Shown here piece after piece: positions 38,338-52,731 of a DNA stretch of 64,000 nucleotides. Each line of letters opens with the position of its first letter. Positions within the stretch are counted from its first letter, which is position 1. The stretch comes from Methylobacterium terrae. GTDB lineage: Bacteria; Pseudomonadota; Alphaproteobacteria; Rhizobiales; Beijerinckiaceae. A program made the position numbers and the translations under genes. The stretch lies in contig NZ_CP029553.1 of assembly GCF_003173755.1 (NCBI RefSeq), positions 4,054,001-4,118,000 of the forward strand, written 5' to 3'. A model generated the notes under the pieces. That model was given only the letters and a program-made list of their open reading frames with translations. It was not told the DNA's origin and ran no database searches.

Positions 38338-38826
38338 TCAGGCCGACGCAACAGCCTCGTCGGCGGTCGCGAGCGACTGGGTCACCGAGCCGCCGGCCTT
38401 CTCGATCGCCTCGACCGCCGACTTCGACGCGCGGGAGACCTGGAAGGTCAGCTTGGCGGTGAGCTCGCCGACGCCGAGGATCTTGACGCCGTCGCGAGCC
38501 TTGGAGACCACGCCGGCGGCGATCAGCGCCTCCAGGGTCACCGGAGCCGACGCGTCGAGCTTGCCGGCATCGACCGCCTGCTGGATGCGGCCGATATTGA
38601 CCTCGTTGAGGTCGGTGGCGCCCGGGTTGTTGAACCCGCGCTTCGGCAGACGGCGGTGGAGCGGCATCTGGCCGCCCTCGAAGCCCTTGATGGCGACGCC
38701 GGAGCGCGCCTTCTGGCCCTTCACGCCGCGGCCGGCGGTCTTGCCCTTGCCGGAGCCGATGCCACGGCCGACGCGCATCCGCTTCTTGGTTGCGCCTTCG
38801 TTGTCACGGATTTCGTTGAGCTTCAT
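38338..38826 (-). CDS. rplO: 50S ribosomal protein L15
   Basis: A 162-residue late-assembly large-subunit protein with the glycine-rich N-terminal tail characteristic of L15 ([31 protein letters not shown]) and the [19 protein letters not shown] segment. The C-terminus is the Ala-rich [25 protein letters not shown]. It starts 10 nt after rpmD in the spc operon. Confidence 0.98.
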   Translation of the reverse strand: MKLNEIRDNEGATKKRMRVGRGIGSGKGKTAGRGVKGQKARSGVAIKGFEGGQMPLHRRLPKRGFNNPGATDLNEVNIGRIQQAVDAGKLDASAPVTLEALIAAGVVSKARDGVKILGVGELTAKLTFQVSRASKSAVEAIEKAGGSVTQSLATADEAVASA

Positions 38827-38836
38827 CGTGCCCTCC

Positions 38837-39031
38837 TCACGCCGCGTCGTCGAGAACGCGCACGAGGTGATGCACCTTCGCGATCATGCCGCGGACAGAC
38901 GGGGTGTCCTCGAGCGTGGCGATGCGGTGCATCTTGTTCAGCTTCAGGCCGATCAGCGTCTGACGCTGGCTGGCCTCGCGGCGGATCGGCGAGCCGATCT
39001 GCTGCACGCGGACGGTCTTCTTCTCAGCCAT
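38837..39031 (-). CDS. rpmD: 50S ribosomal protein L30
   Basis: A 64-residue protein: [31 protein letters not shown] with the following [18 protein letters not shown], the complete bacterial L30 fold. It lies 12 nt after rpsE and 10 nt before rplO; it is short and would be easy to miss, but is certain. Confidence 0.97.
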   Translation of the reverse strand: MAEKKTVRVQQIGSPIRREASQRQTLIGLKLNKMHRIATLEDTPSVRGMIAKVHHLVRVLDDAA

Positions 39032-39043
39032 CGGAGCGCCTCC

Positions 39044-39625
39044 TTACGCCGCGTCGGCGGAATCGGCCGAGGCGGCCGAGTCGGCGTCACGACGGCGGGC
39101 CTGGAGGGCCGACACCTTGAGACCGCGGCGCGCCGCGACCGACCGGGGCGAATCCTCGTTCTTCAGCGCGTCGAAGGTGGCGCGCACGAGGTTGTAGGGG
39201 TTCGAGGAGCCGAGCGACTTCGCCACGACGTCCTGCATGCCCAGCGTCTCGAAGACGGCGCGCATCGGGCCGCCGGCGATGATGCCGGTACCGGCCGGAG
39301 CCGCGCGCAGGATGACCTTGCCGGCGCCGTGACGGCCCTGCACGTCGTGGTGCAGGGTGCGGCCCTCGCGGAGCGCCACGCGGACGAGACCGCGCTTGGC
39401 GGCCTCGGTGGCCTTGCGGATGGCCTCGGGAACCTCACGGGCCTTGCCGTGACCGAAACCGACGCGACCCTTCTGGTCGCCGACGACGACGAGGGCCGCG
39501 AAGCCGAAGCGACGGCCGCCCTTCACCACCTTGGCGACGCGGTTGATGTGGACGAGCTTGTCCACGAACTCGCTGTCGCGCTCCTCGCGGTCGTCGCGGC
39601 GACGACCCTCACGCTCACGTGCCAT
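39044..39625 (-). CDS. rpsE: 30S ribosomal protein S5
   Basis: A 193-residue protein important for decoding accuracy and 30S assembly. A highly charged N-terminal tail ([20 protein letters not shown]) precedes the S5 core ([44 protein letters not shown]), then [23 protein letters not shown]. The C-terminal tail is Ala/Asp/Ser-rich ([17 protein letters not shown]). It is preceded by a 155-nt gap after rplR, longer than the other gaps within the spc genes except those around secY and adk. Confidence 0.98.
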   Translation of the reverse strand: MAREREGRRRDDREERDSEFVDKLVHINRVAKVVKGGRRFGFAALVVVGDQKGRVGFGHGKAREVPEAIRKATEAAKRGLVRVALREGRTLHHDVQGRHGAGKVILRAAPAGTGIIAGGPMRAVFETLGMQDVVAKSLGSSNPYNLVRATFDALKNEDSPRSVAARRGLKVSALQARRRDADSAASADSADAA

Positions 39626-39780
39626 GTTGTGTGTCCGTTCGACTGACGCGGGCGGCGGTCCCGCTCGCTGTGTTTGATCCGCCGGAACGAGAGAGGGAGC
39701 CTCTCGGGCCCCCTCGCCTCATGGGACATCGTGCCGATCCGGGCGGGGCGGCGCGGGACGCGCCCTCCCCTCTCCGAGGA

Positions 39781-40143
39781 TCAGAAGTCCAGGCCGCCCT
39801 CGCGGGCCGCGTCGGCCAGGGCCTTGACCCGGCCGTGGTAGAGGTAGCCCGAGCGGTCGAAGATGACCTGGCTCACGCCGGCCGCCTTGGCACGCTCCGC
39901 CACCAGCTTGCCGACCTCGGTCGCGGCGGCCTTGTCGGCGCCGGTCTTGAGGCGGGCACGCAGGTCCTTGTCGAGGCTCGACGCCGCGGCCAGGGTGTGA
40001 CCCGTGGCGTCGTCGATGACCTGGACGTAGATCTGCTTGGAGGAGCGGAACACCGAGAGCCGCGGACGGCCGTTCGCCGCCTTGCGGATCGCCCGCCGGA
40101 CGCGCGCGCGGCGCCGATCGAGCAGTTCGATTTTGCGAGACAT
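39781..40143 (-). CDS. rplR: 50S ribosomal protein L18
   Basis: A 120-residue 5S-rRNA-binding protein of the central protuberance. Core: [46 protein letters not shown] and the C-terminal [26 protein letters not shown]. It follows rplF after 12 nt. Confidence 0.98.
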   Translation of the reverse strand: MSRKIELLDRRRARVRRAIRKAANGRPRLSVFRSSKQIYVQVIDDATGHTLAAASSLDKDLRARLKTGADKAAATEVGKLVAERAKAAGVSQVIFDRSGYLYHGRVKALADAAREGGLDF

Positions 40144-40155
40144 CGTCGGCGGTCC

Positions 40156-40689
40156 TTACTTCTTCTTGCCTTCCTTGCGGAAGATGAACTCGCCGGCGTA
40201 CTTGACGCCCTTGCCCTTGTAGGGCTCGGGGCCGCGATACTCGCGGATCTCCGCCGCGACCTGGCCGACGCGCTGCTTGTCGATGCCGGTGACGATGATC
40301 TCGACCGGCCGCGGCGTGGCGATCGTGATCCCGTCCGGAATCGCGTACTCGATGTCGTGGCTGTAGCCGAGCGACAGCTTGAGGACCTTGCCGGCGACCG
40401 CGGCACGATAGCCGACGCCGTTGATCTCGAGCTTCTTCTCGTAGCCCTTGGTCACGCCCTCGACCAGGTTCGACACCTGGGCGCGGGAGAGGCCCCACAT
40501 CGCGCGGGCCTCCTTGGTCTGGGAACGCGGCTGGACCGAGATCGCGCCGTTCTCGTGAGCCACCGACACCTGGTCGGGGACGCGGAACTGCAGCTCGCCC
40601 TTCTGGCCCTTGATCTTCACGTTCTGGCCGTCGACGGTGGCGGTCACGCCGGCCGGGACGGTCACGGGCTTCTTGCCTACGCGGGACAT
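40156..40689 (-). CDS. rplF: 50S ribosomal protein L6
   Basis: A 177-residue protein near the factor-binding stalk base. Start [21 protein letters not shown]; the diagnostic [17 protein letters not shown] and the C-terminal [29 protein letters not shown] are all present. It follows rpsH by 36 nt. Confidence 0.98.
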   Translation of the reverse strand: MSRVGKKPVTVPAGVTATVDGQNVKIKGQKGELQFRVPDQVSVAHENGAISVQPRSQTKEARAMWGLSRAQVSNLVEGVTKGYEKKLEINGVGYRAAVAGKVLKLSLGYSHDIEYAIPDGITIATPRPVEIIVTGIDKQRVGQVAAEIREYRGPEPYKGKGVKYAGEFIFRKEGKKK

Positions 40690-40725
40690 GCTCGTCTCTC
40701 CTTTTCGGCTGTCAGGGTCCGAAGG

Positions 40726-41121
40726 TCAGAAGACCTTGCAGAGCACCTCGCCGCCGACGTTGCGCTCGCGCGCCTCGTGGTCGGCCATGACGCCCTGAGG
40801 GGTGGAGACGATGGTGATGCCCAGGCCGTCGGCGACGCGCGGCAGGGTATCGACCGACGAGTAGACCCGGCGGCCCGGCTTGGAGACGCGCTCGATCGAG
40901 CGGATCACCGGCTGGCCGTCGAAGTACTTGAGCTCGATCGCGAACTCGGTGCGCCCGTTGCCGTAATCGGTCGTGGCGTAGTCGCGGATGTAGCCCTCGG
41001 ACTTCAGGACGTCGAGGACGCGGGCCCGCAGCTTGGAGCCGGGGGTCTGCACGACGTTGCGACGACGCTGCTGGCCGTTGCGGATGCGGGTGAGCATATC
41101 GCCCACGGGATCGTTGATCAT
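40726..41121 (-). CDS. rpsH: 30S ribosomal protein S8
   Basis: A 131-residue primary 16S rRNA binder and, in enterobacteria, translational repressor of the spc operon. Start [25 protein letters not shown]-terminus [32 protein letters not shown] includes the conserved STPQGVMT/ADHEAR rRNA-binding loop. Autoregulation in this organism is not shown. Confidence 0.98.
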   Translation of the reverse strand: MINDPVGDMLTRIRNGQQRRRNVVQTPGSKLRARVLDVLKSEGYIRDYATTDYGNGRTEFAIELKYFDGQPVIRSIERVSKPGRRVYSSVDTLPRVADGLGITIVSTPQGVMADHEARERNVGGEVLCKVF

Positions 41122-41137
41122 CTGTGGCGCCCTCCCC

Positions 41138-41443
41138 TTACCAGCTGGACTTGACCAGGCCCGGGATCAGACCCCGGGATCCCAGGTCGCGGAGCGCGAC
41201 GCGGGAGATGCCGAGCTTGCGGTAGTAAGCCCGGGGACGGCCGGTCATCTCGCAGCGGTTGCGGATGCGGGTCGCGCTGGAGTTGCGGGGCAGCTCCGCC
41301 AGCTTGAGGCGCGCCTCGAAACGCTCCTCCATCGACAGCGACTCGTCGTTGGCCGTCGCCAGAAGCGCCTCGCGCTTCGGGGCGAAGCGCTTCACGAGCT
41401 CCCGCCGCTGCTTGTTCTTCTCGATCTTGCTCGTCTTAGCCAT
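41138..41443 (-). CDS. rpsN: 30S ribosomal protein S14 (zinc-independent form)
   Basis: A 101-residue head protein of the long C-minus type: it lacks the CxxC-x13-CxxC zinc motif and contains a single Cys ([35 protein letters not shown]). It is essential for 30S head assembly. It follows rplE by 42 nt. A zinc-free S14 in the main operon means it need not be replaced under zinc limitation. Confidence 0.98.
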   Translation of the reverse strand: MAKTSKIEKNKQRRELVKRFAPKREALLATANDESLSMEERFEARLKLAELPRNSSATRIRNRCEMTGRPRAYYRKLGISRVALRDLGSRGLIPGLVKSSW

Positions 41444-41485
41444 TGCTTAAGCTCTCCGGTGTCCGCGTATGGGGGCGGTCAGCCC

Positions 41486-42052
41486 TCACTGCCGGAACGG
41501 GAAGTTGAAGTGCTTCAGGAGCGCCCGGGCCTCGGCATCGGTCTTGGCGGTGGTCGCCACGACGATGTCCATGCCCCAGGTGTTCTGGGCCTTGTCGTAG
41601 TTGATCTCGGGGAACACCAGGTGCTCCTTGATCCCGAGGGCGTAGTTGCCGCGGCCGTCGAACGACTTCGGGTTCAGGCCGCGGAAGTCACGCACGCGCG
41701 GCAGCGCGATGGTGATCAGGCGATCCATGAACTCGTACATCCGCTGCTTGCGCAGCGTGACCTTGCAGCCGATCGGCATGTTCTCGCGGACCTTGAAGGT
41801 CGCGATCGCCTTGCGGGCCCGGGTGATCACCGGCTTCTGGCCGACGATCAGGCCGAGATCCTCGGCCGCCACGGTGGCCTTCTTGGAATCCTGGGTCGAC
41901 TCGCCGACGCCCATGTTGACGACGATCTTCTCGATCGCCGGCACCTGCATCGGGTTGGTGTACCCGAACTCCTCGATCAGCTTGGGACGCACCACTTCCT
42001 CGTAGTGCTTCTTCAGCCGCGGCGTGTAGCCGTCCTTCAGCGCCTCAGCCAT
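41486..42052 (-). CDS. rplE: 50S ribosomal protein L5
   Basis: A 188-residue 5S rRNA-binding protein that contacts P-site tRNA. Landmarks: [73 protein letters not shown], and the C-terminal FNFPFRQ. Its first codons overlap the end of rplX (stop at 42045), showing translational coupling. Confidence 0.98.
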   Translation of the reverse strand: MAEALKDGYTPRLKKHYEEVVRPKLIEEFGYTNPMQVPAIEKIVVNMGVGESTQDSKKATVAAEDLGLIVGQKPVITRARKAIATFKVRENMPIGCKVTLRKQRMYEFMDRLITIALPRVRDFRGLNPKSFDGRGNYALGIKEHLVFPEINYDKAQNTWGMDIVVATTAKTDAEARALLKHFNFPFRQ

Positions 42053-42362
42053 CGATCAGATCTCCCGAGCGCTTCGCGAAGCGAACCTTGCGCCCGTCTT
42101 CCAGAATGCGAAAACCGACCCGGGTGGGCTTGCCGTCCTTGGGGTCGGCGACCGCCAGGTTCGACAGGTGGATCGCCGCCTCCTTGGTGATGATCCCGCC
42201 CTCGGAGGTCTGGGTCTGGCGCGTGTGGCGCTTCACCAGGTTAATCCCCCGGACCAGGGCCCGGTCTTCCTTCGGCATCACCTGGATGACCTCGCCGGTG
42301 CGACCCTTGTCGCGTCCGGTCAGAACGACGACCTTGTCGCCCTTCTTCACCTTCGCAGCCAT
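42045..42362 (-). CDS. rplX: 50S ribosomal protein L24
   Basis: A 105-residue assembly initiator with the KOW motif ([23 protein letters not shown]) and the basic [11 protein letters not shown]. The ATG overlaps the rplN stop by one base (TAATG), and its own end overlaps rplE by 8 nt, so the three genes are translationally coupled. Confidence 0.97.
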   Translation of the reverse strand: MAAKVKKGDKVVVLTGRDKGRTGEVIQVMPKEDRALVRGINLVKRHTRQTQTSEGGIITKEAAIHLSNLAVADPKDGKPTRVGFRILEDGRKVRFAKRSGDLIDG

Positions 42363-42730
42363 TACAGCACCTCCGGCGCCAGCGAGATGATCTTCATGTG
42401 GTTGCGAGCGCGCAGCTCGCGCGGCACGGGCCCGAAGATACGGGTGCCGACCGGCTCCTTCTGGTTGTTGATCAGCACCGCCGCGTTGCGGTCGAAGCGG
42501 ATCACCGAACCGTCGGCGCGGCGGACGTCCTTGGCGGTACGCACGACGACCGCCTTCATGACGTCGCCCTTCTTCACGCGGCCCCGCGGAATCGCCTCCT
42601 TCACCGACACCACGATGATGTCGCCGACGCCGGCGTACTTGCGCTTGGAACCGCCGAGCACCTTGATGCACATCACGCGACGTGCGCCGGAATTGTCGGC
42701 GACGTCCAGATTCGTCTGCATCTGGATCAC
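42362..42730 (-). CDS. rplN: 50S ribosomal protein L14
   Basis: A 122-residue protein that bridges to 16S helix 44. It starts with GTG ([25 protein letters not shown]). Diagnostic regions [30 protein letters not shown] and the C-terminal [12 protein letters not shown] are present. It is the first gene of the spc operon, with a promoter about 190 nt upstream and a hairpin separating it from rpsQ. Confidence 0.98.
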   Translation of the reverse strand: MIQMQTNLDVADNSGARRVMCIKVLGGSKRKYAGVGDIIVVSVKEAIPRGRVKKGDVMKAVVVRTAKDVRRADGSVIRFDRNAAVLINNQKEPVGTRIFGPVPRELRARNHMKIISLAPEVL

Positions 42731-42922
42731 GGCCTAACGCCCTTTCCTTGTTTCAGGCAGGTCTCCGCAGGGCAGGATTGCCCGGCGGACGGCAGCCTGA
42801 TGGGGATCTCGCGTCCCCGTCCATTAAAAGACCGCGCAGCAGGGCGATCACTCGCTCTGGCGCGGTCAACGAACGCGATGAGGAGCGCGTCGCGCGCCCT
42901 TCATGTTTCGGTGGAGGCCGGC

Positions 42923-42951
42923 CCTATATCCCGGTTCGGCCTCGCTGACAA
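42923..42951 (-). promoter_or_regulatory. Sigma70-like promoter of the spc operon
   Basis: On the minus strand, TTGTCA (42946-42951), a 17-bp spacer, then TATAGG (42923-42928). It sits 28 nt after the rpsQ stop codon, just beyond the terminator-like hairpin, and reads into rplN. The sequence match and location agree. Confidence 0.7.
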
Positions 42952-42954
42952 GAC

Positions 42955-42978
42955 GGGGGAACGCCTTTCGGCGTCCCC
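42955..42978 (-). terminator. Hairpin after rpsQ (end of S10 operon)
   Basis: Minus-strand GGGGACGCC-GAAA-GGCGTTCCCC, a stem with one bulged base and a stable GNRA-type tetraloop, starting directly after the rpsQ stop codon. It is followed by CGTCTT rather than a long T run, so it may attenuate rather than fully terminate. Confidence 0.6.
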
Positions 42979-43233
42979 TCACGCCTCGGCGGTCGCGACG
43001 GCCTCGCCCTCGACCAGCTTCCAGGTCTTGAGCTTGGAGTAGGGCCGCGACTCCTCGATGAACACCGTCTGGCCGACCTTGGCGACGTTGTTCTCGTCGT
43101 GGGCGTGGTAGTTCTTCGACCGGCGGATGGTCTTCTTCATCACCGGATGGGTGAAGCGACGCTCCACCTTCACGACGACGGTCTTGTCCTGCTTGTCGCT
43201 GACGACGACGCCCTGCAGCACGCGCTTCGGCAT
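42979..43233 (-). CDS. rpsQ: 30S ribosomal protein S17
   Basis: An 84-residue OB-fold primary rRNA binder. Core: [49 protein letters not shown], then [22 protein letters not shown]. It is the last gene of the S10 group and is followed at once by a hairpin. It begins 15 nt after rpmC. Confidence 0.98.
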   Translation of the reverse strand: MPKRVLQGVVVSDKQDKTVVVKVERRFTHPVMKKTIRRSKNYHAHDENNVAKVGQTVFIEESRPYSKLKTWKLVEGEAVATAEA

Positions 43234-43248
43234 GGTCCTTGAACTCCC

Positions 43249-43464
43249 TTAGCCCTGCGCCGCCTGCAGCGTCTTCTGGCGCTGCAGGGTGCGGACGCGG
43301 GCGATGTCGCGGCGCACTTCGCGCACCCGGGCGACGTTCTCGAGCTGACCCGTGGCCCGCTGGAAGCGCAGGTTGAACTGCTCCTTCTTCAGGTTCAGGA
43401 GCTCTTCGCCGAGCTGATCCGGCGACAGCGCGCTCAGGTCAGACAGCCTCTGGCTCGACTTCAT
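43249..43464 (-). CDS. rpmC: 50S ribosomal protein L29
   Basis: A 71-residue two-helix protein at the tunnel exit that helps dock SRP and trigger factor. ATG 43464 gives [57 protein letters not shown], the L29 signature. The longer frame upstream belongs to an out-of-frame reading of rplP. It lies 14 nt after rplP. Confidence 0.97.
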   Translation of the reverse strand: MKSSQRLSDLSALSPDQLGEELLNLKKEQFNLRFQRATGQLENVARVREVRRDIARVRTLQRQKTLQAAQG

Positions 43465-43478
43465 CTCGAATATTCTCC

Positions 43479-43892
43479 TCAGTCGGCGATGCGCTGGATG
43501 AAGCGCGTGCGGACCGGCAGCTTGGCGGCACCCAGGCGCAGCGCCTCGCGGGCGATGTCCTCGGCCACGCCGTCGATCTCGAACATGATACGGCCCGGAT
43601 GCACGCGGGCCGCCCAGTACTCGGGGGCGCCCTTGCCGGAGCCCATGCGGACTTCGGTCGGCTTCGCGGTCACGGGGACGTCGGGGAAGATCCGGATCCA
43701 GACCCGGCCCTGACGCTTCATCTCGCGGGTGATCGCGCGGCGGGCCGCCTCGATCTGACGCGCGGTGATCCGCTCCGGCTCCATGGCCTTGAGGCCGTAG
43801 GCGCCGAAGTTCAGATCGGTTCCGCCCTTCGCGGCGCCGTGGATGCGGCCCTTGAACTGCTTGCGGAACTTCGTCTTCTTGGGTTGCAGCAT
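43479..43892 (-). CDS. rplP: 50S ribosomal protein L16
   Basis: A 137-residue protein near the peptidyl-transferase centre and A-site t[27 protein letters not shown], the [46 protein letters not shown] block, and the terminal [14 protein letters not shown] are conserved. It follows rpsC by 40 nt. Confidence 0.98.
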   Translation of the reverse strand: MLQPKKTKFRKQFKGRIHGAAKGGTDLNFGAYGLKAMEPERITARQIEAARRAITREMKRQGRVWIRIFPDVPVTAKPTEVRMGSGKGAPEYWAARVHPGRIMFEIDGVAEDIAREALRLGAAKLPVRTRFIQRIAD

Positions 43893-43932
43893 GGCAGCCT
43901 CTCAAAACTGAAGGGCGGGAGACGGGCGGCCC

Positions 43933-44667
43933 TTAGGCCGCCGCGTCCCGTCCGCCGCGCTCGCCGCGCTCACGGTCGCGACGTCCGCCCGAACGGCCGC
44001 CCTCCTCGTGCGCGCGCTTGTCCTGGGCCATCGGGTCGTGCTCGAGGATCTCGCCCTTGAACACCCACACCTTGATGCCGCAGGTGCCGTAGGTCGTGAA
44101 CGCCGTGGCCGTGCCGTAATCGACGTCGGCGCGCAGGGTGTGCAGGGGCACGCGGCCCTCGCGGTACCACTCGAGCCGGGCGATCTCGGCGCCGCCGAGG
44201 CGGCCGGCGCAGTTGATGCGGATGCCCTCGGCGCCGAGACGCATCGCCGACTGCACGGCGCGCTTCATGGCGCGACGGAAGGCGACGCGGCGCTCGAGCT
44301 GCTGGGCGATCGAGTCGGCCACCAGGGTGGCGTCGATCTCGGGCTTGCGCACCTCGACGATGTTGATCGTCACGTCGGCCTTGGTCATCGAGTTGACGAG
44401 CTTGCGCAGCTTCTCGATGTCCGCACCCTTCTTGCCGATCACCACGCCCGGGCGGCCCGAGTGGATGGTGACGCGGCACTTCTTGTGCGGGCGCTCGATG
44501 ACGATCTTGGAGACCGCGGCCTGCTTGAGCTGCTTGAGCAGCGCTTTGCGGATCGCGACGTCCTCGTGCATCAGGCGAGCGTACTCGCCCTTGTTGGCGT
44601 ACCAGCGCGAGTCCCAGGTCCGGTTGATGCCGAGACGCAGACCGATCGGATTGACTTTCTGACCCAT
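43933..44667 (-). CDS. rpsC: 30S ribosomal protein S3
   Basis: A 244-residue mRNA-entry-channel protein with helicase-like function. The KH domain ([21 protein letters not shown]) and C-domain ([47 protein letters not shown]) are present. The C-terminal tail is extended and very basic/acidic ([24 protein letters not shown]), as in many alphaproteobacteria. It starts 10 nt after rplV. Confidence 0.98.
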   Translation of the reverse strand: MGQKVNPIGLRLGINRTWDSRWYANKGEYARLMHEDVAIRKALLKQLKQAAVSKIVIERPHKKCRVTIHSGRPGVVIGKKGADIEKLRKLVNSMTKADVTINIVEVRKPEIDATLVADSIAQQLERRVAFRRAMKRAVQSAMRLGAEGIRINCAGRLGGAEIARLEWYREGRVPLHTLRADVDYGTATAFTTYGTCGIKVWVFKGEILEHDPMAQDKRAHEEGGRSGGRRDRERGERGGRDAAA

Positions 44668-44677
44668 CGATCCCTCC

Positions 44678-45061
44678 TCAGGCCGCCTCGGCCGGGACTT
44701 CGCGCACCACGATGGTGAGGTTCGCGAACGGCTTCAGGATGCGGGCGCCACGGCCGCGGGCGCGGGCGTGGAAGCGCTTCAGGACGAGCGCCTTGCCGAC
44801 ATAGGCCTCCTTCACGACGAGATCGTCCACGTCCAGGTCGTGGTTGTTCTCGGCGTTGGCGATCGCGCTCTCGAGGCACTTCTTGACGTCGACCGCGATC
44901 CGCTTGCGCGAGAACTGCAGGTCGGCCAGAGCGGTCGAGACCTTCTTGCCGCGGATCAGCTGCGCCACCAGGTTCAGCTTCTGAGGGCTGACGCGCAGCA
45001 TGCGCGCGACGGCCTTCGCCTCGTTCTGGGGGAGCGCGCGGGGTGCTGCTGCCTTGCCCAT
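44678..45061 (-). CDS. rplV: 50S ribosomal protein L22
   Basis: A 127-residue protein whose beta hairpin lines the exit tunnel. Core: [59 protein letters not shown]; hairpin [27 protein letters not shown] is of normal length, without the duplications linked to macrolide resistance. It abuts rpsS (1-nt gap). Confidence 0.98.
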   Translation of the reverse strand: MGKAAAPRALPQNEAKAVARMLRVSPQKLNLVAQLIRGKKVSTALADLQFSRKRIAVDVKKCLESAIANAENNHDLDVDDLVVKEAYVGKALVLKRFHARARGRGARILKPFANLTIVVREVPAEAA

Positions 45062-45062
45062 C

Positions 45063-45341
45063 TCAGCGCCTCTTCGCCTTCTTGTCGGCCGCGTGCCCGT
45101 GGAAGGTGCGGGTCGGCGAGAACTCGCCGAACTTGTGCCCCACCATCTCCTCGGAGACGTAGACCGGGATGTGCTTCTGCCCGTTGTAGACCCCGAAGGT
45201 CAGACCAACGAAATGCGGAAGAATCGTGGAGCGACGGCTCCAGATCTTGATCACCTCGTTACGGCTCGCGCCGCGCGCGGCGTCCGCCTTCTTGAGGAGG
45301 TAGCCGTCGATGAACGGCCCCTTCCAGATTGAACGTGCCAT
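45063..45341 (-). CDS. rpsS: 30S ribosomal protein S19
   Basis: A 92-residue head protein: [24 protein letters not shown], then [50 protein letters not shown], all typical. It lies 12 nt after rplB and 1 nt before rplV. Confidence 0.98.
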   Translation of the reverse strand: MARSIWKGPFIDGYLLKKADAARGASRNEVIKIWSRRSTILPHFVGLTFGVYNGQKHIPVYVSEEMVGHKFGEFSPTRTFHGHAADKKAKRR

Positions 45342-45353
45342 GGGACGAAGCCC

Positions 45354-46190
45354 TTACTTCTTGCGGTTGTGGCGGCTCGACACGATGAACGTGTCGGTGC
45401 GCTTGTTCGAGCGGGTCTTCTTGCCCTTCGTGGGGATACCCCACGGCGTGACCGGATGACGACCGCCCGAGGTGCGACCCTCGCCGCCGCCGTGCGGGTG
45501 GTCGATCGGGTTCATCGCGACGCCGCGGTTGTGCGGGCGCTTGCCGAGCCAGCGGTTGCGGCCCGCCTTGCCGAGCGAGATGTTCATGTGGTCGGGGTTC
45601 GAGACCGCGCCCACCGTGGCGTAGCACTGGCCGTGCACCAGGCGCTGCTCGCCCGAGTTAAGGCGCAGCGTGACGTAGCCCTGGTCGCGGCCGACGATCT
45701 GGGCGTAGTTGCCCGCGGACCGGGCGATCGCGCCGCCCTTGCCGATCTTCAGCTCGACGTTGTGCACGATCGTGCCGACCGGCATGTTGCCGAGCGGCAT
45801 GGCGTTGCCGGGCTTGATGTCGACCTGCTCGCCCGACACGACCTTGTCGCCGGCCTTCACCCGCTGCGGCGCCAGGATGTAGCTCTGGGCTCCACCCTCG
45901 TACGACACCAGCGCGATGAACGCGGTGCGGTTCGGATCGTACTCGATCCGCTCGACCGTGCCGACCTTGCCGGCATGTTCGCGACGCTTGAAGTCGATGT
46001 TGCGCAGCGTGCGCTTGTGACCGCCGCCGCGGAAGCGGACGGTGATGCGGCCGAGGTTGTTGCGGCCGCCGGTGGAGGACTTGCCCACCGTCAGCGCCTT
46101 GACCGGCTTGCCCTTGTAGAGCTCCGAACGGTCGACGATCACGAGCTGGCGAAGGCTCGGCGTGACCGGCTTGAATGTCTTCAAAGCCAT
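45354..46190 (-). CDS. rplB: 50S ribosomal protein L2
   Basis: A 278-residue universal protein needed for subunit association and peptidyl transfer. It begins [22 protein letters not shown]. The key C-terminal loop is present ([29 protein letters not shown]), with the conserved His that affects peptidyl transferase. It follows rplW by 26 nt. Confidence 0.98.
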   Translation of the reverse strand: MALKTFKPVTPSLRQLVIVDRSELYKGKPVKALTVGKSSTGGRNNLGRITVRFRGGGHKRTLRNIDFKRREHAGKVGTVERIEYDPNRTAFIALVSYEGGAQSYILAPQRVKAGDKVVSGEQVDIKPGNAMPLGNMPVGTIVHNVELKIGKGGAIARSAGNYAQIVGRDQGYVTLRLNSGEQRLVHGQCYATVGAVSNPDHMNISLGKAGRNRWLGKRPHNRGVAMNPIDHPHGGGEGRTSGGRHPVTPWGIPTKGKKTRSNKRTDTFIVSSRHNRKK

Positions 46191-46216
46191 TGGCTTGTTC
46201 CCTTACGCCGTTCCCC

Positions 46217-46513
46217 TCAGAGCCCGGTCGTGACGTCGATGCTCTGACCCTCTTCGAGGGTCACGATCGCCTTCTTCACGTCCGAACGCTGGCCGCGCTG
46301 ACCGCGGAAAATCTTGCTCTTGCCCTTGGTGACGAGCGTGTTGACGCTCTTCACCTTGACCTCGAACAGCTTCTCGACCGCTTCCTTGATCTGCGGCTTC
46401 GTCGCCTTCGGGGCCACCCGGAACACAACCTTGTTGAGCTCCGAGAGGTTCGTCGCCTTCTCGGTGATAACCGGGGAGACGATCACGTCGTAGTGGCGCG
46501 GATCAGCGCTCAT
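46217..46513 (-). CDS. rplW: 50S ribosomal protein L23
   Basis: A 98-residue tunnel-exit protein, the docking site for trigger factor and [57 protein letters not shown] is the L23 core, with the acidic patch VEKLFEV. Its start overlaps the rplD stop by 4 nt (ATGA), so the two are translationally coupled. Confidence 0.98.
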   Translation of the reverse strand: MSADPRHYDVIVSPVITEKATNLSELNKVVFRVAPKATKPQIKEAVEKLFEVKVKSVNTLVTKGKSKIFRGQRGQRSDVKKAIVTLEEGQSIDVTTGL

Positions 46514-47133
46514 TTGAATCGCGCCTCCAGCGCATCGACGGCGGCGCGGGTCAGCACGAGCTTCTCGCGGCGCAGGATGTCGTAGACGTTGATGCCCTGC
46601 ACCGGCAGGACGTCGATCTGCGGCAGGTTGCGGGCCGCACGGGCGAAGTTCTGGTCGAGCTCGGCGCCGCCGATGATCAGGGCGTTCGAGAGCGACAGCT
46701 TGCCGAACCGCTCCTTGAGCGCCTTGGTCTTGCCCTCCTCGAGGCGGGCATCGTCCATGACGATCAGCTCGGCGCTCTTGACCTTGGCCGAGAGGGCGTG
46801 GCGGAGCGCGAGCGCCCGGACCTTCTTGGGCAGGTCGTGGGCGTGCGAGCGGGTGACCGGGCCGTGGGCGCGAGCACCGCCGCGGAACTGCGGGGCGGAC
46901 GCCGCGCCGTGACGGGCGTTACCGGTGCCCTTCTGCTTGTACAGCTTCTTCGTCGTCCGGGCGATCTCGCCGCGCTGCTTGGTCTGGTGGGTACCAGCCT
47001 GGCGCTTGGCGAGCTGCCAGCGGACGCAGCGCTGCAGCAGGTCGGCGCGGGGCTCGAGGCCGAAGATGGCCTCGTCGAGCTCGAGCGAGCCGGCTTCGGC
47101 GCCGTCGAGCGTGGTGATCTCGAACTTCATCAC
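46510..47133 (-). CDS. rplD: 50S ribosomal protein L4
   Basis: A 207-residue protein with the tunnel loop ([34 protein letters not shown]), normal in length, so no obvious macrolide-resistance change. In E. coli L4 represses the S10 operon; whether this is so here is unknown. It overlaps both rplC and rplW by 4 nt (ATGA junctions). Confidence 0.98.
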   Translation of the reverse strand: MMKFEITTLDGAEAGSLELDEAIFGLEPRADLLQRCVRWQLAKRQAGTHQTKQRGEIARTTKKLYKQKGTGNARHGAASAPQFRGGARAHGPVTRSHAHDLPKKVRALALRHALSAKVKSAELIVMDDARLEEGKTKALKERFGKLSLSNALIIGGAELDQNFARAARNLPQIDVLPVQGINVYDILRREKLVLTRAAVDALEARFK

Positions 47134-47882
47134 GCGTTCTCCTCGGTGGCCGGAGCCGCGGGAGCCTCGACCTGGGCCTCGCCGTTGGTCTCCTGCGGAG
47201 CAGCAGCCTGCTCGCGGAACTTGCCCGGCATCGGCACGTCGGCCGGCAGCTTGCGCTTCACGGCGTCGCGGACGTAGATCCAGCCGCCGTCGACGCCCGG
47301 GACCGAGCCCTCAACCAGGATCAGGCCGCGCTCGGGATCGGTGCGCACGACGCGCAGGTTCTGGGTCGTGACCCGCTCGACGCCGAGGTGACCCGGCATC
47401 TTCTTGTTCTTGAAGGTCTTGCCCGGATCCTGACGGCCGCCGGTCGAACCGATCGAGCGGTGTGAGATCGACACGCCGTGCGTGGCGCGCAGGCCGCCGA
47501 AGTTCCAGCGCTTCATGCCGCCGGCGAAGCCCTTACCGGTGGTCGTGCCCGTCACGTCGACGAACTGACCGGCCAGGAAGTGGTCCGCGGTGATCTCGGC
47601 GCCGACCGGGATGATCGCATCCTCGGTCACGCGGAACTCGGCCAGCTTGCGCTTCGGCTCGACCTTCGCGACGGCGAAGTGACCGCGCTGGGCCTTGGTG
47701 ACGTTCTTGACCTTGGCCTTGCCGACGCCGACCTGCAGCGCGACGTAGCCGTTCTTCTCGACCGTGCGGTGGGCAACCACCTGGCACTGATCGACCTTGA
47801 GCACCGTGACCGGAACATGCTCGCCGGCGTCCGTGAAGACGCGGGTCATGCCGACCTTCTGTGCAATGACTCCTGAGCGCAT
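47130..47882 (-). CDS. rplC: 50S ribosomal protein L3
   Basis: A 250-residue protein reaching the peptidyl-transferase centre. [20 protein letters not shown] and the central [56 protein letters not shown] loop (with the Gln that PrmB methylates) are clear. The C-terminus is extended by an Ala/Glu/Pro tail ([20 protein letters not shown]), giving more than the usual ~209 residues. It follows rpsJ by 51 nt. Confidence 0.98.
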   Translation of the reverse strand: MRSGVIAQKVGMTRVFTDAGEHVPVTVLKVDQCQVVAHRTVEKNGYVALQVGVGKAKVKNVTKAQRGHFAVAKVEPKRKLAEFRVTEDAIIPVGAEITADHFLAGQFVDVTGTTTGKGFAGGMKRWNFGGLRATHGVSISHRSIGSTGGRQDPGKTFKNKKMPGHLGVERVTTQNLRVVRTDPERGLILVEGSVPGVDGGWIYVRDAVKRKLPADVPMPGKFREQAAAPQETNGEAQVEAPAAPATEENA

Positions 47883-47933
47883 GGTTCTCCCCCGCGCAGC
47901 CTAGTGAAGCTCCAAGCGATCCCTCGGGATCGC

Positions 47934-48242
<309 letters not shown>

Positions 48243-48266
48243 GTGATGTCTACCTCGCGACGGGAT

Positions 48267-48289
48267 GGGGCGGGCACGAGGCCCGCCCC
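48267..48289 (-). terminator. Hairpin between tuf and rpsJ
   Basis: GGGGCGGGC paired perfectly with GCCCGCCCC around a 5-nt loop, 34 nt after the tuf stop. It is followed by ATCCCGTC on the minus strand, with no T-tract. It is likely an attenuator or processing site marking the str/S10 border. Confidence 0.55.
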
Positions 48290-48322
48290 GTCACCTGTCC
48301 GCTCGTGGAAGCGCCTGGACGC

Positions 48323-49513
<1,191 letters not shown>

Positions 49514-49557
49514 CGCCAAAACTCCGTCGATCGAATGCGTGCGATTTAGTCTGGATT

Positions 49558-49579
49558 GGTGCCCGCCATGGCGGGCACC
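49558..49579. repeat. Perfect 22-bp palindrome in the fusA-tuf gap
   Basis: GGTGCCCGCCA and its complement abut with no spacer. Nearby (49593-49608) is a smaller hairpin, GGCCTGA-GA-TCAGGCC. The two fill the 119-nt space between fusA and tuf and could act as processing or stabilising elements in the long mRNA. Confidence 0.7.
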
Positions 49580-49632
49580 GAAGCTGCGAGTCGGCCTGAG
49601 ATCAGGCCCAACTCATCAGGCGTAGTTTTGCC

Positions 49633-51708
<2,076 letters not shown>

Positions 51709-51765
51709 CGGGGGGCTCCTGAAGAGGGGGGCCGCCGCGCCAGGAGGGCGGCGGCGAAGCGGCAG

Positions 51766-52257
<492 letters not shown>

Positions 52258-52359
52258 CTAAAAATCAACTGTTGTGCCCCGCGCAGGCCGCCTCGAACCA
52301 TCCGGTCGGCGACATCCTTGCGGGACAGGCGATAGAGTACCGGTCCGCTTCGTCGCGTC

Positions 52360-52731
52360 TTACTTCGGACGCTTGGCGCCGTACTTCGAGCGGCGCTGCT
52401 TGCGGTTCTTGACGCCCTGGGTGTCGAGAACGCCGCGCAGGATGTGGTAGCGCACGCCCGGCAGATCCTTCACGCGGCCGCCGCGGATCATCACCACGGA
52501 GTGCTCCTGAAGGTTGTGGCCCTCGCCCGGGATGTAGCCGATGACCTCGAAGCCGTTGGTCAGGCGGACCTTGGCGACCTTGCGGAGCGCCGAGTTCGGC
52601 TTCTTCGGGGTGGTGGTGTAGACGCGGGTGCAGACGCCGCGCTTCTGCGGGCAGGCATCGAGAGCCGGCACCTTGTTGCGGGCCTTCTGCGCCTTCCGCG
52701 GATTGGCGATCAGCTGGTTGATCGTCGGCAT
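52360..52731 (-). CDS. rpsL: 30S ribosomal protein S12
   Basis: A 123-residue decoding-centre protein. ATG 52731 with AGAGGA upstream starts [51 protein letters not shown]. Residues Lys43 and Lys88 (GGRVKDLPG), the common streptomycin-resistance sites, are wild type, so a streptomycin-sensitive ribosome is expected. Asp89 of KDLPG is the conserved site that RimO modifies. It is first in the str operon behind a consensus promoter. Confidence 0.98.
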   Translation of the reverse strand: MPTINQLIANPRKAQKARNKVPALDACPQKRGVCTRVYTTTPKKPNSALRKVAKVRLTNGFEVIGYIPGEGHNLQEHSVVMIRGGRVKDLPGVRYHILRGVLDTQGVKNRKQRRSKYGAKRPK

